From Chryseobacterium tructae (GTDB lineage Bacteria > Bacteroidota > Bacteroidia > Flavobacteriales > Weeksellaceae): 64,000 bases of DNA. The position numbers and the translations under genes were made by a program. The DNA is taken from NCBI RefSeq assembly GCF_030409875.1, contig NZ_JAUFQR010000001.1, positions 310,001 to 374,000 of the forward strand. Direction: 5' to 3'. Position 1 is the first letter of the stretch. Each line of letters begins with the position of its first letter. Shown in pieces: positions 1 through 7,700 of the stretch. Below the pieces are notes generated by a model. The model was not told the origin of the DNA and made no database searches. It worked only from the letters and a program-made list of their open reading frames with translations.

Positions 1-1
1 G

Positions 2-1063
2 GCTTACAGCTATGGAAATGAAAAAGCAGGTGTTCCTATCATAGACCGTACAAAAGAACCGGATCCCAACCCAATTCCAAGGGCTGCTAATGTAATGGAA
101 AACTACAATTATATTGTAAACGATCTGAAAAAAGCAGCAGAATTATTGCCTAGCCAGGAAGAACTTCCAGCCAAAGATTACGGAAGACCCCATAAAGCGG
201 CAGCATGGGCATTACTCGCAAAAGTGTATCTGTTTATGAAGGATTGGAAGAATGCAGAATATTGGGCTAATGAAGTAATGACCAAAGGAAATAGAAATCT
301 GCTAAATAATTTTGGTGATGTTTTTAAAGCTGAAAACAACTACAGTTCAGAATATATCTGGTCAGTACCGAGTACTACTAAATTTAATGGAGTAGGAAGT
401 ATTCTTCCGGGAGTAATGCTAGAAAACAAAGGTTGGGGTAAATATAACGGTTGGGGATATTTCCAGCCTACAAAAGAATTGTATGATGAATACGAAACCG
501 GAGACCTTAGAAGAAGTGTAACCATTCTTAAAGAAGGAGACCAGTTTACCTTTGATGGAGCAGTAAGAACCTATGCTACATCAAACTCCCTTACGAAAGC
601 TCAGTTTAACAAATATATGGATGCTTTCAAATATCCATTTAAAGATGGGCATGTAAATGCTAATGGAGATTACCCTTGTACAGATTTTGCCGTACCTATT
701 ATGCGTTATGCTGAGGTCATCCTTATCAAAGCAGAAGCATTATTGATGCAAAGCAAACCTGCAGATCAGGAAATCAATATGATCAGAAAACGTGCTGGTC
801 TTACTGCCAAAAGTGGTTGTACTATGGTTGATCTGAAACATGAAAGACGTTGCGAGCTTGCGGGTGAGTGGGCAGACAGACACAGAGACCTTGTACGTTG
901 GGGTGATGCACAGGCAACCTATGCTAAACCACTTCATGGAATGGATGGAAAAGAAGCTTGGGCTGCCAGAAACTTCAATCCTGCTATCCATAATGTTTGG
1001 GCTGTTCCACAGGTTGAAATCGTAAATAGCCACGGTGTTATTAAACAAAACGAAGGTTGGTAA
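2..1063 (+). CDS. SusD/RagB-family outer-membrane nutrient-binding lipoprotein, 5' partial
   Basis: The reading frame is open from base 2, so this is the C-terminal part (about 353 residues) of a protein that starts before the window; SusD proteins usually have about 480-600 residues. The family consists of surface lipoproteins that capture glycans or other oligomers and pass them to a SusC-type TonB-dependent channel. Supporting motifs are RYAEVILIKAEALL, typical of the SusD C-terminal TPR-like helices, and the late ERRCELAGEWADRHRDLVRW block (residues E-R-R...L-x-R-W), which matches the family's ERR-E-FE-R--DL-RW signature. The matching SusC gene should lie just upstream, outside the window. 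Substrate cannot be told, but a secreted phosphatase follows at once, so a phosphorylated substrate is possible (inference). Confidence 0.93.
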   Translation, partial: AYSYGNEKAGVPIIDRTKEPDPNPIPRAANVMENYNYIVNDLKKAAELLPSQEELPAKDYGRPHKAAAWALLAKVYLFMKDWKNAEYWANEVMTKGNRNLLNNFGDVFKAENNYSSEYIWSVPSTTKFNGVGSILPGVMLENKGWGKYNGWGYFQPTKELYDEYETGDLRRSVTILKEGDQFTFDGAVRTYATSNSLTKAQFNKYMDAFKYPFKDGHVNANGDYPCTDFAVPIMRYAEVILIKAEALLMQSKPADQEINMIRKRAGLTAKSGCTMVDLKHERRCELAGEWADRHRDLVRWGDAQATYAKPLHGMDGKEAWAARNFNPAIHNVWAVPQVEIVNSHGVIKQNEGW

Positions 1064-1136
1064 AATTTTAGTCATGTATATTATCACTATATCATTGCAG
1101 AAATTCTGTGATGATATAGTCTTTTTAAAAGGTCTT

Positions 1137-2963
1137 ATGAAACTATCAAAAATATTGGGCTTGCTGGCCCTTGCCATTTTTTCTGAAAATCAGGCACAGA
1201 ACTATTTGAATTATAACGTAGGGAATGCTCATTCTCACAATGATTATATGCAGGAAATCCCTTTTTGGCAGGCTTATTATGCCAATTTTGGTTCCATTGA
1301 AGCAGATGTTTTTTTGGTAAAAGGTAAACTTTGGGTAGCCCATACAGAAAAAGAACTTTCTGCAGACAGAACGCTGGAAAATCTTTATTTAGACAATATT
1401 TCAAAGCAGATAAAGCTGAACAAAGGAAATATTTATTCAGATACAACTAAAAAACTACAGCTGTTGATCGATATCAAGCAGGATTATAAAACAATTCTGA
1501 GTGCACTAGTAAATACATTGAAAAAATATCCTGAAATTACTAATAATTCAGGCGTGAAAATTGTGATTACAGGAGGAAGACCTCAGCCGGGAGATTTTAA
1601 AAACTATCCAAGCTACCTTTATTTTGATGGAGATTTGAATAGAGACTATTCTGCTGATCAGTTAAAAAGAATCGGAATGTTCAGTGCAGATCTGCCTGAG
1701 CTGGTAAAATGGAACGGGAAAGGAATTCCGAGGGATGAAGAAACAGAAAAGATTAAAAAAGCAGTAGATAAAGCTCATGCTCAACAAAAGCCAATGCGTT
1801 TCTATGGAGCTCCTGATTTTCCCAATGCATGGGTAAACCTGATGGATATGGGCGTGGATTATATCAATACCGATCATATTCCGGATCTTAAAAAATTCAT
1901 GAATACCATTCCAAAGAACTTCTACAAGAATACCAAGGAATACGCTACTTATGCACCCACCTATAAAACAGATGGCATCAGCAAAAAAGTAAAAAATGTA
2001 ATTCTTCTGATTCCGGATGGAACTTCCTTGCCACAATATTATGCTGCTTTTACGGCCAATAAAGGAAAACTGAATGTTTTCAATATGAAAGCTACAGGTT
2101 TGTCTAAAACCAATTCATCCAATGCTTATATCACCGATTCAGCACCGGGATCTACAGCTTTTTCTACAGGAGTAAAAACTAAAAATACATTTGTTGGAGT
2201 AGATGGAGCAGGTAAAGCTTTGGCTCAAATTCCTGATATTATAGCAGCGAAAGGATTGGTATCCGGATTGATCTCTACCGGAGATGTAACCGATGCAACC
2301 CCGGCAGATTTCTATGCCCATTCTGATAATAGAAACAGTTCCGAACCTATTCTGAAAGATTTTGCTACTTCTAAAACCAAAATACTGATCGGAGGTCCTA
2401 CCAATGGATTAACTCAGGAAACTGAACAGAAGCTTAAAGAAGCAAAAATAGATATGTATCACAATCTTAAATCCGCTGAAAAAATAAATAACAGAACACT
2501 CATTATTGATCCTCTGGCTTCACAAAGAATAACCAACGGCAGAGGAAACTGGCTGGCTGATGCTTTTGATCTTACTTTAAACGATTTAAAGAATAATAAA
2601 AAAGGGTTCTTTATGATGATAGAGGCTTCCCAAACTGATGGCGGTGGGCATAGCAACAATATCGAGCAGCTGGTGACCGAATTATTAGATTTCGACCATG
2701 TGGTAGGAAAAGCAATGAAGTTTGCTGATGAAAACAAAGAAACTCTGGTTGTGGTTGTAGGAGATCATGAAACAGGAGGTTTAACGCTTTTAGATGGCAG
2801 TCTGAAAGATGGTTGGGTGTTTGGTAATTTCAGTACCAATGACCATACTTCTATTCCATCGAGTGTTTTTGCCTATGGCCCGAACTCCAAAGAATTTACA
2901 GGGCTGTTTGAAAATACAGAGATTTTCAACAAAATTATGGCAGCATACGGTATAGAAAAATAA
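1137..2963 (+). CDS. secreted PI-PLC/GDPD-like domain fused to alkaline phosphatase
   Basis: A 608-residue exported protein. The ATG at 1137 is chosen because it gives a clean signal peptide (MKLSKILGLLALAIF) followed by a likely cleavage site; an in-frame start at 1035 would add a poor leader. Residues about 25-290 resemble the PI-PLC/glycerophosphodiesterase TIM-barrel class: NAHSHNDY, EADVFLVKGKLWVAH, LLIDIKQD, and near the end GVDYINTDHIPDL. Residues about 310-608 are an alkaline phosphatase: VILLIPDG (metal-binding Asp), ITDSAPGSTAFSTGVKT (Ser nucleophile in the D-S-A context), TDGGGHSN and GDHETGGL (metal-binding Asp/His), and a late DHTSIP. The likely job is release of phosphate from phosphoesters or lipid head groups outside the cytoplasm. 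The SusD gene ends 73 bp upstream, so co-transcription is plausible. Substrate is not shown by the sequence. Confidence 0.88.
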   Translation: MKLSKILGLLALAIFSENQAQNYLNYNVGNAHSHNDYMQEIPFWQAYYANFGSIEADVFLVKGKLWVAHTEKELSADRTLENLYLDNISKQIKLNKGNIYSDTTKKLQLLIDIKQDYKTILSALVNTLKKYPEITNNSGVKIVITGGRPQPGDFKNYPSYLYFDGDLNRDYSADQLKRIGMFSADLPELVKWNGKGIPRDEETEKIKKAVDKAHAQQKPMRFYGAPDFPNAWVNLMDMGVDYINTDHIPDLKKFMNTIPKNFYKNTKEYATYAPTYKTDGISKKVKNVILLIPDGTSLPQYYAAFTANKGKLNVFNMKATGLSKTNSSNAYITDSAPGSTAFSTGVKTKNTFVGVDGAGKALAQIPDIIAAKGLVSGLISTGDVTDATPADFYAHSDNRNSSEPILKDFATSKTKILIGGPTNGLTQETEQKLKEAKIDMYHNLKSAEKINNRTLIIDPLASQRITNGRGNWLADAFDLTLNDLKNNKKGFFMMIEASQTDGGGHSNNIEQLVTELLDFDHVVGKAMKFADENKETLVVVVGDHETGGLTLLDGSLKDGWVFGNFSTNDHTSIPSSVFAYGPNSKEFTGLFENTEIFNKIMAAYGIEK

Positions 2964-2990
2964 TAAGATCCATTTAACTTTTACTTTTAT

Positions 2991-3028
2991 AAAAATGTAG
3001 TCTTTAATATCTAAAGACTACATTTTTT
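2991..3028 (+). terminator. intrinsic terminator after the phosphatase gene
   Basis: A perfect stem (AAAATGTAGTCTTT pairing with AAAGACTACATTTT) with a 7-base loop, followed by a T run, 27 bp after the stop codon. Confidence 0.85.
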
Positions 3029-3064
3029 ATTTGCTGTAGATATCACAGCATAAAAAGCATCACC

Positions 3065-3157
3065 GAAAATCGCAAGATTTTCAAAACTTTAGTGTACTTC
3101 TTATGCGCAAAGCTTGTCCCTTAAAATCAACTAAAGTGTTTAAACCTTTAGTGACTT
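3065..3157. repeat. dispersed intergenic direct repeat, copy 1
   Basis: Begins with the small hairpin GAAAATC-GCAA-GATTTTC and continues with a segment containing CTTATGCGCAAAGCTTG. The first 75 or so bases are almost identical to 3264-3338, after which the two copies drift. No ORF with coding character lies here. The surrounding 3030-3500 gap also holds CGCAGAT-rich words (3203-3227) and a CACAGATT-type word pair (3404-3430). No gene was recognised in this stretch of about 510 bp. Confidence 0.8.
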
Positions 3158-3263
3158 TGTGATTGGATGTTATTCACCTGATGTTTTATTTGATATTCTC
3201 TCGCAGATCGAGGAGATTTCGCAGATGGATAAAAACTTCGTTTTCATTTTGTTGCAATGGTAA

Positions 3264-3357
3264 GAAAATCGCAAGATTTTCAAAACTTTAGTGTACTTCT
3301 TATGCGCAAAGCTTGTCCCTTAAAATCAATTAAAGTGTCTAAAACTTTTGTGACTTT
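3264..3357. repeat. dispersed intergenic direct repeat, copy 2
   Basis: Second copy of the 3065 repeat, offset by 199 bp, with the same GAAAATC-GCAA-GATTTTC start. It differs from copy 1 only by a few substitutions until about base 3340 and then ends in a TTTTGTGACTTTTGTGG word, where copy 1 has a shorter related form. Confidence 0.8.
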
Positions 3358-3507
3358 TGTGGTTAATCATAGCATCCAATCCATTGTAAAATTTTATTTC
3401 CCACAGATTGCACAGATTTACACAGATATTTGCGGGTAAGAAAATAACAGTATTGATTTATTCCCCAATAAATAATCTGCATTATCAGCTCAATCTGCGG
3501 GAATACA

Positions 3508-3538
3508 TAAAAAAAGCTGTCTCAAAAAGAAACAGCTT
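3508..3538 (-). terminator. intrinsic terminator of the PI-PLC-like gene
   Basis: Read on the minus strand: AAGCTGT, 11-base loop, ACAGCTT, then a run of seven T. It lies 28 bp past the stop codon of the gene at 3566. Confidence 0.8.
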
Positions 3539-3565
3539 CATGGTGACAATTTATATTTAACTACA

Positions 3566-4561
3566 TTAAAAATTCGTTTTTACGATCAATTCGGCCAATT
3601 CAGCATTTACAAAATCGATAGGCATTATCCCATAAGAACCTTTTGTATTGCTTTGGAAGAAAGTTTTAATTTTAGGATTAATAGCATTGGAAACTGTCGG
3701 AATACTTGGAATACCGAAGATTCCTGGTTTGTAACCGCTGGTGAAATTGATGAAAAGTCTGTCGCTGTTATTGCTTTTGGCTTCATTCAACAGGTTGAAA
3801 ACTCCATTCCATTTATCATCATTATTGGTTACCTTATAATAATCCTGAACTTTAAGCGGAGCTCCCGGATTATTGATTTCAAAAGTGGTATTGTCTGCCC
3901 ATGAAGTGGCATTGATACCTTTAGCTGTTCCTGCTGAAAATCTTCTAAGCAATTTGATTTTTCCTCTTACCCCTCCAAGAGTAGGGATGTTTGTTCCAAG
4001 ATCCCATTTTGAAGGATTTTTCTGAATGTAAGAATCAAAAGTACTTTCAAAACTTCTTGTAGTATTAGAAGCATCATGTTCTTCTTTTACAGACATGATG
4101 ATGGTTTCTGACGGATGACTTTGTAGGAAAGCATAACAGGCATTCAATACGTCATCAAAATTTAAATTCTGGTAAATAGCACCATGATGGATCGTGAATG
4201 AATTATCAATATGTCTGCAACGGATATCCAGGAATCGAACTCCTGCATTCAGCTGCTCTGCAATACTAAGGTTTTGTGTTTTTGCTGTACCACTTACTAC
4301 AGGGGCATCTATACGAGCTCCGGAATCATGAGTTCCGGGAATAGAGATTTTTGAAATTGAAATATTATCCTGAAGACCAGCCATCCAGCTATTCATTTCA
4401 ACAGGGACCAGAGAAGCCATTTTATGACTTGCTTTGCTAACAGATAGACCTGTTTCATTAGAATCCCTTTCTGCTACTCCTTCTGAGCATGAAAAGAATA
4501 CAGTTGCCGTGGCTATACTAAGCGTAAAGTTTTTTACATATTTCATTGAGTGCTTGAACAT
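3566..4561 (-). CDS. phosphatidylinositol-specific phospholipase C-like lipoprotein
   Basis: A 331-residue predicted lipoprotein: a basic N-terminus, a hydrophobic stretch and a lipobox ending in FFSC, so Cys at about residue 25 would be lipidated. The PI-PLC X-domain signature is clear: ISIPGTHDSGARI carries the first catalytic His, IRCRHIDNSFTIHHG holds the conserved Arg and the second His, and SVKEEHD and LFINFTSGY match later strands. Bacterial enzymes of this class cleave PI or GPI head groups by an intramolecular cyclisation. The start at 4561 and an in-frame ATG five codons later (4546) are both possible. It stands alone, with its own terminator. It is the second PI-PLC-related domain within 4 kb, after the N-terminal part of the phosphatase fusion. 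Confidence 0.88.
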   Translation of the reverse strand: MFKHSMKYVKNFTLSIATATVFFSCSEGVAERDSNETGLSVSKASHKMASLVPVEMNSWMAGLQDNISISKISIPGTHDSGARIDAPVVSGTAKTQNLSIAEQLNAGVRFLDIRCRHIDNSFTIHHGAIYQNLNFDDVLNACYAFLQSHPSETIIMSVKEEHDASNTTRSFESTFDSYIQKNPSKWDLGTNIPTLGGVRGKIKLLRRFSAGTAKGINATSWADNTTFEINNPGAPLKVQDYYKVTNNDDKWNGVFNLLNEAKSNNSDRLFINFTSGYKPGIFGIPSIPTVSNAINPKIKTFFQSNTKGSYGIMPIDFVNAELAELIVKTNF

Positions 4562-4799
4562 AGTTTTAATTTTAATTGGATTTAAAATTAAGAATATGTC
4601 AAGTAATGAGGAGTTAATTTAATTTTAAGAGATGATTAAGTTGTTGTGTAGAGAAAGTAAGAAATTGGGAGCTGGAAGTTGGAAGAGGGGAGTACTTGCA
4701 GTCGGTAAAGAATATTTCTGTTTTTTATAGGATGAAGGAAGAGATAAAGTCTGGTTTAACTTTTCGGAGAAATATAACTTCCATCCTCCTGCTTCCATC

Positions 4800-5480
4800 T
4801 TAAAACACAAAATCCTCCTTCAGTCCAGGAATTTTAAATCTATGTTCTCCTATTTTGAAATCATCCATTGTAATTAAAGGGTTAAATGTATGAACAAATT
4901 CTCTATAAACGTTTTTCGGTACTTTTGTCTCTTCATCACAAGAAGAATACTCTTTGTTTACAATTACTTTTCCTGTAGAAAAATTGATTTCATGGGTAAT
5001 ATCAAAATCACAAGTATCTGCAAAATTATCATACGAGCCAATCAGGTAAAAATCTCCATTCTGAAATCTGAAAGTATATTTACTAACCTGAGTATGCCTT
5101 GAATTACTGAAAAAGCTCTGTTCCACTATCAAACAATTATTTTTGATCTGGATGCTAAGAATATTATCATCAGGATAAAAACCTAGTCCACTTGAATATA
5201 AAAGAGTGGAGTTCTCTTTCCATATTTTTAGGATCCCTTGTTCATTTTTCAGAATATAAAAGACTCTTCGATAATCTTTTTTCCCAAAGTCTCTTTCATA
5301 ATCAGATGCTATTTTATCCGTATCAAATACAAGAACTGTTTCGTCTTTCCCATCTTTATCCAAATCTCCTTTTACCTCTGTCACTTTTTTATAACCCTTA
5401 GGAACATAAAAATTTTTCAGGTTTTGAGCAAAGACGGTAGTGGCCATTACAATAGCAACAAAAGAAAATAACTTTTTCAT
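4800..5480 (-). CDS. secreted protein of unknown function
   Basis: A 226-residue protein with an evident signal peptide (MKKLFSFVAIVMATTVFAQ, cleavage after Ala-Gln). An early motif, GDLDKDGKDETVLVF, resembles the short Asp-rich calcium loops of FG-GAP/VCBS repeats and of many Bacteroidota secreted proteins that describe a value stored with a signed Asp loop. No enzyme motif was found. Four Cys residues are present in the second half. It follows the small secreted-protein gene at 5502 by 21 bp on the same strand and is probably co-transcribed with it. Function is unknown. Confidence 0.8.
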   Translation of the reverse strand: MKKLFSFVAIVMATTVFAQNLKNFYVPKGYKKVTEVKGDLDKDGKDETVLVFDTDKIASDYERDFGKKDYRRVFYILKNEQGILKIWKENSTLLYSSGLGFYPDDNILSIQIKNNCLIVEQSFFSNSRHTQVSKYTFRFQNGDFYLIGSYDNFADTCDFDITHEINFSTGKVIVNKEYSSCDEETKVPKNVYREFVHTFNPLITMDDFKIGEHRFKIPGLKEDFVF

Positions 5481-5501
5481 GGGAAAAATAATATTCAGGA
5501 A

Positions 5502-5990
5502 TTATAATCCAGTATTCTCTTTTACAATTAATTTGGATTCGTCTAAGCTGCTTAGGTTACCCTTTATGGATTTGTATATCCCTGTAATATCGGTTTCTTT
5601 TCCCTTAGAATCAGTTACGGTAACTCCAGTGGAGTAGGCTCCATCTTCTGCATAGTAAGATTTATAGAGTTGATATTGATAGCCATTATTTTTGAATGAC
5701 AGATAATGAAGTTCCATTCCTGCATTTTGTTTTCCACCCCCTCTCATATAAGAATTGTAAGTGAATTTTTTCCAACTATCTTTAGTTCTTTCTGAAGGAA
5801 ATTCCATTTCTACTTTATTCTTGTTTCCAAAACGATATTGGATGTATTTTTCTTCTTTATCCTTTACCAATGTCATTTTCTTTCCACTTTTTGTTTCAAA
5901 AGAATAGATGATTTCTTCATTAGGTAAAAGGTATTGTGCCCAAATTGATAATGGAAGTGCCAAGGCAAATAAGATCAGAAATTTTTTCAT
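5502..5990 (-). CDS. small secreted protein of unknown function
   Basis: A 162-residue protein with a strong signal peptide (MKKFLILFALALPLSIWAQ). The mature part contains a beta-rich stretch with GKKMTLVKDKEEKYIQYRF and GVTVTDSKGKETDITG. Neither was recognised as part of a named family. It lies just upstream of another secreted-protein gene (21 bp gap), so the two likely form a pair. Codon use looks like the surroundings. Confidence 0.78.
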   Translation of the reverse strand: MKKFLILFALALPLSIWAQYLLPNEEIIYSFETKSGKKMTLVKDKEEKYIQYRFGNKNKVEMEFPSERTKDSWKKFTYNSYMRGGGKQNAGMELHYLSFKNNGYQYQLYKSYYAEDGAYSTGVTVTDSKGKETDITGIYKSIKGNLSSLDESKLIVKENTGL

Positions 5991-6016
5991 GATTGGGTGT
6001 AGTTTATGGTTGATGC

Positions 6017-6056
6017 CTTAATTTGAGAAGGCTCGATGATTCATTCTCAAATTAAG
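6017..6056. repeat. long perfect inverted repeat between aroA and a secreted-protein gene
   Basis: CTTAATTTGAGAA and TTCTCAAATTAAG form a perfect 13-bp stem with a 14-base loop. A short T run follows only in the plus direction, although both neighbouring genes run minus, so it is not a typical terminator for aroA. It may still stop or pause transcription. Confidence 0.6.
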
Positions 6057-6075
6057 ACATTTTTAGATTTTCAAA

Positions 6076-7302
6076 TTATTTCGTCATTACGCTGGCAAGA
6101 TCTTCCCAGAACATTGGGTAAGATTTTTCCACTACATCTTCGTCTTCAATAGTAAGCTCTCCAATCAGACAATAAGGAGCAAAACTCATCGCCATCCTGT
6201 GATCTTGATACGTTTTGATTGAAATATGCTCTTCAGGTTCTCCGAAACTTACAGATTCAATGGTTAAATCAGTAATCTCCGTTTCAGTGCCTAGTTTTTT
6301 AAGCTCATTATATAAGGCTTGAAGTCGGTCTGTTTCTTTTACTCTTAATGTTCCCAGTCCTGAAATTTCAAAAGGAATTTTTAATGCGGCGGCTGTTACA
6401 CAAAGTGTCTGTGCGATATCCGGGCAATTGTTCATATCCAGGATGATTTTTTCCGGGAAAACAAAATCAGGCTGAGGTTCTAGGGTCAGTTGATGTTCCG
6501 CTTCCAGGAAAGTTGTTTTAATTCCAAAAAAGTCTTCATAGATTTTTGCAATCGCAGAATCTCCCTGAGTAGATTCCTTGTAGAAACTTTTCAGATGAAG
6601 GGTTTCTCTTCCCAAAGCACAGATCGAGTAGAAGTAGGAGGCAGAGCTCCAGTCGCTTTCCACTTCATAAGCCTTTACTGAAGATTCATTATCTAGGCTG
6701 AATGGTTCTACTTTAATGGTATTTCCTTCAAAGCTATTTTTGATCCCGAATCTTGTTAGGATATCAAGCGTCATTTCAATATAAGATCTTGAAGTCACTT
6801 CTCCTACAAGATGAATTTCCAATCCGTTTTCAAGCTTTCCCGCGATAAGAAGCAGCGAAGTAATGAACTGACTGGAAATATTGGCAGGAACATTTACCGA
6901 AGTCTGCGTAATTTTCTTTCCTGCAATTTTTAAAGGTGGAAAACCTTCATTTTCCAAATATTCGATATCAGCACCAAGATCTTTCAGAGCATTTACCAGA
7001 TTTTTGATGGGTCTTTCCTTCATTCTTCCAGAGCCCGTAAGAATAGTTGTTTTTCCCTCTTGAATAGAATAATAAGAGGTAAGAAAACGCATGGCTGTTC
7101 CCGCATGGTGAATGTCCACTACATCTGTAACTTCAGATAATGCCTTCTTCAGCAATTGCGTATCCTGAGAGTTGGATAAATTTCCGATTTTTATATTACT
7201 AAACAGACTTTCCAGAATCAATAAACGATTCGAAATACTTTTCGAACCGCTGATCTGTACTGTTTTATTTCCTATTAATGTTGATTTTTCTAGCTTCTTC
7301 AT
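6076..7302 (-). CDS. aroA: 3-phosphoshikimate 1-carboxyvinyltransferase (EPSP synthase)
   Basis: Catalyses transfer of enolpyruvate from PEP to shikimate 3-phosphate, the sixth step of the shikimate pathway to chorismate. The 408-residue product has the family's features: SGSKSISNR (shikimate-phosphate-binding loop), HAGTAMRFLTSYY, LTGSGRMKERPI (PEP-binding loop, the usual G-x-x-x-M-R/K-E-R-P), SDWSSASYFY, and the late DHRMAMSFAP. The start at 7302 (MKKLEKS) is preferred to an in-frame ATG eight codons upstream, because family members begin close to this point and a purine-rich AAGAAATA precedes it. It follows a MazG-type gene by 71 bp, a gap filled by an inverted repeat. A little shorter than the Escherichia coli protein (427 residues). 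Confidence 0.95.
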   Translation of the reverse strand: MKKLEKSTLIGNKTVQISGSKSISNRLLILESLFSNIKIGNLSNSQDTQLLKKALSEVTDVVDIHHAGTAMRFLTSYYSIQEGKTTILTGSGRMKERPIKNLVNALKDLGADIEYLENEGFPPLKIAGKKITQTSVNVPANISSQFITSLLLIAGKLENGLEIHLVGEVTSRSYIEMTLDILTRFGIKNSFEGNTIKVEPFSLDNESSVKAYEVESDWSSASYFYSICALGRETLHLKSFYKESTQGDSAIAKIYEDFFGIKTTFLEAEHQLTLEPQPDFVFPEKIILDMNNCPDIAQTLCVTAAALKIPFEISGLGTLRVKETDRLQALYNELKKLGTETEITDLTIESVSFGEPEEHISIKTYQDHRMAMSFAPYCLIGELTIEDEDVVEKSYPMFWEDLASVMTK

Positions 7303-7320
7303 TATTTCTTCATATTCCTT

Positions 7321-7365
7321 ATACAAGATTTCAGATCTTTAAATCTACCATCTGAGATCTTGTAT
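7321..7365. repeat. 16-bp near-perfect inverted repeat in the aroA-MazG gap
   Basis: ATACAAGATTTCAGAT (7321-7336) pairs with ATCTGAGATCTTGTAT (7350-7365) with one wobble, and the loop is 13 bases. It nearly fills the 71-bp gap. No T tract follows. Similar TTTCAGAT/TATCTT words occur in the rpsI-rpsB gap, so this may be a dispersed palindromic repeat. Confidence 0.7.
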
Positions 7366-7373
7366 AAAGGATC

Positions 7374-7700
7374 TTATTTTAATTTTTCATTATTCTGATG
7401 ACGATCCTTATCACGATCCGTCTTGATCTTCATTTTTCTGTCAAAGGCATCCTGCAGATTCACTCCGGTTTGATTGGCCAGGCATAATGTTACAAAAAGT
7501 ACATCTGCCAGTTCTTCGCCAAGATCCTTATTTTTATCACTTTCCTTCTCGCTCTGTTCGCCATATCTTCTCGCGATGATTCTTGCGACTTCACCTACTT
7601 CTTCAGTAAGCATCGCCATATTGGTCAGTTCATTAAAGTATCTTACACCGATGGTTTTGATCCATTCGTCAACCTGCTGTTGTAACTGAGTAATTTCCAT
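7374..7700 (-). CDS. MazG-family nucleotide pyrophosphohydrolase
   Basis: A 108-residue all-alpha NTP-PPase of the MazG/dUTPase-like superfamily, which removes pyrophosphate from (non-canonical) nucleoside triphosphates. The magnesium-binding Glu/Asp pattern is visible: LTEEVGEVARIIARR (E-E-x-x-E) in helix 2 and EELADVLFVTLCLA (E-x-x-D) in helix 3. It is a single-domain form, as is common in Bacteroidota. The ATG overlaps the stop codon of the upstream beta-helix lipoprotein gene (TAATG), which suggests translational coupling. The C-terminus is a charged tail rich in Lys and Asp. The precise substrate cannot be inferred. Confidence 0.88.
   Translation of the reverse strand: MEITQLQQQVDEWIKTIGVRYFNELTNMAMLTEEVGEVARIIARRYGEQSEKESDKNKDLGEELADVLFVTLCLANQTGVNLQDAFDRKMKIKTDRDKDRHQNNEKLK

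Noticed and set aside
1135..1446. Minus-strand open frame antisense to the phosphatase
   Set aside because: It is a shadow of the plus-strand phosphatase coding frame.
4625..4810. Minus-strand open frame of 61 residues overlapping the repeat-rich gap
   Set aside because: It lies in low-complexity sequence with repeated Ser/Pro/Leu patterns from the pyrimidine words and has no homologue-like feature.
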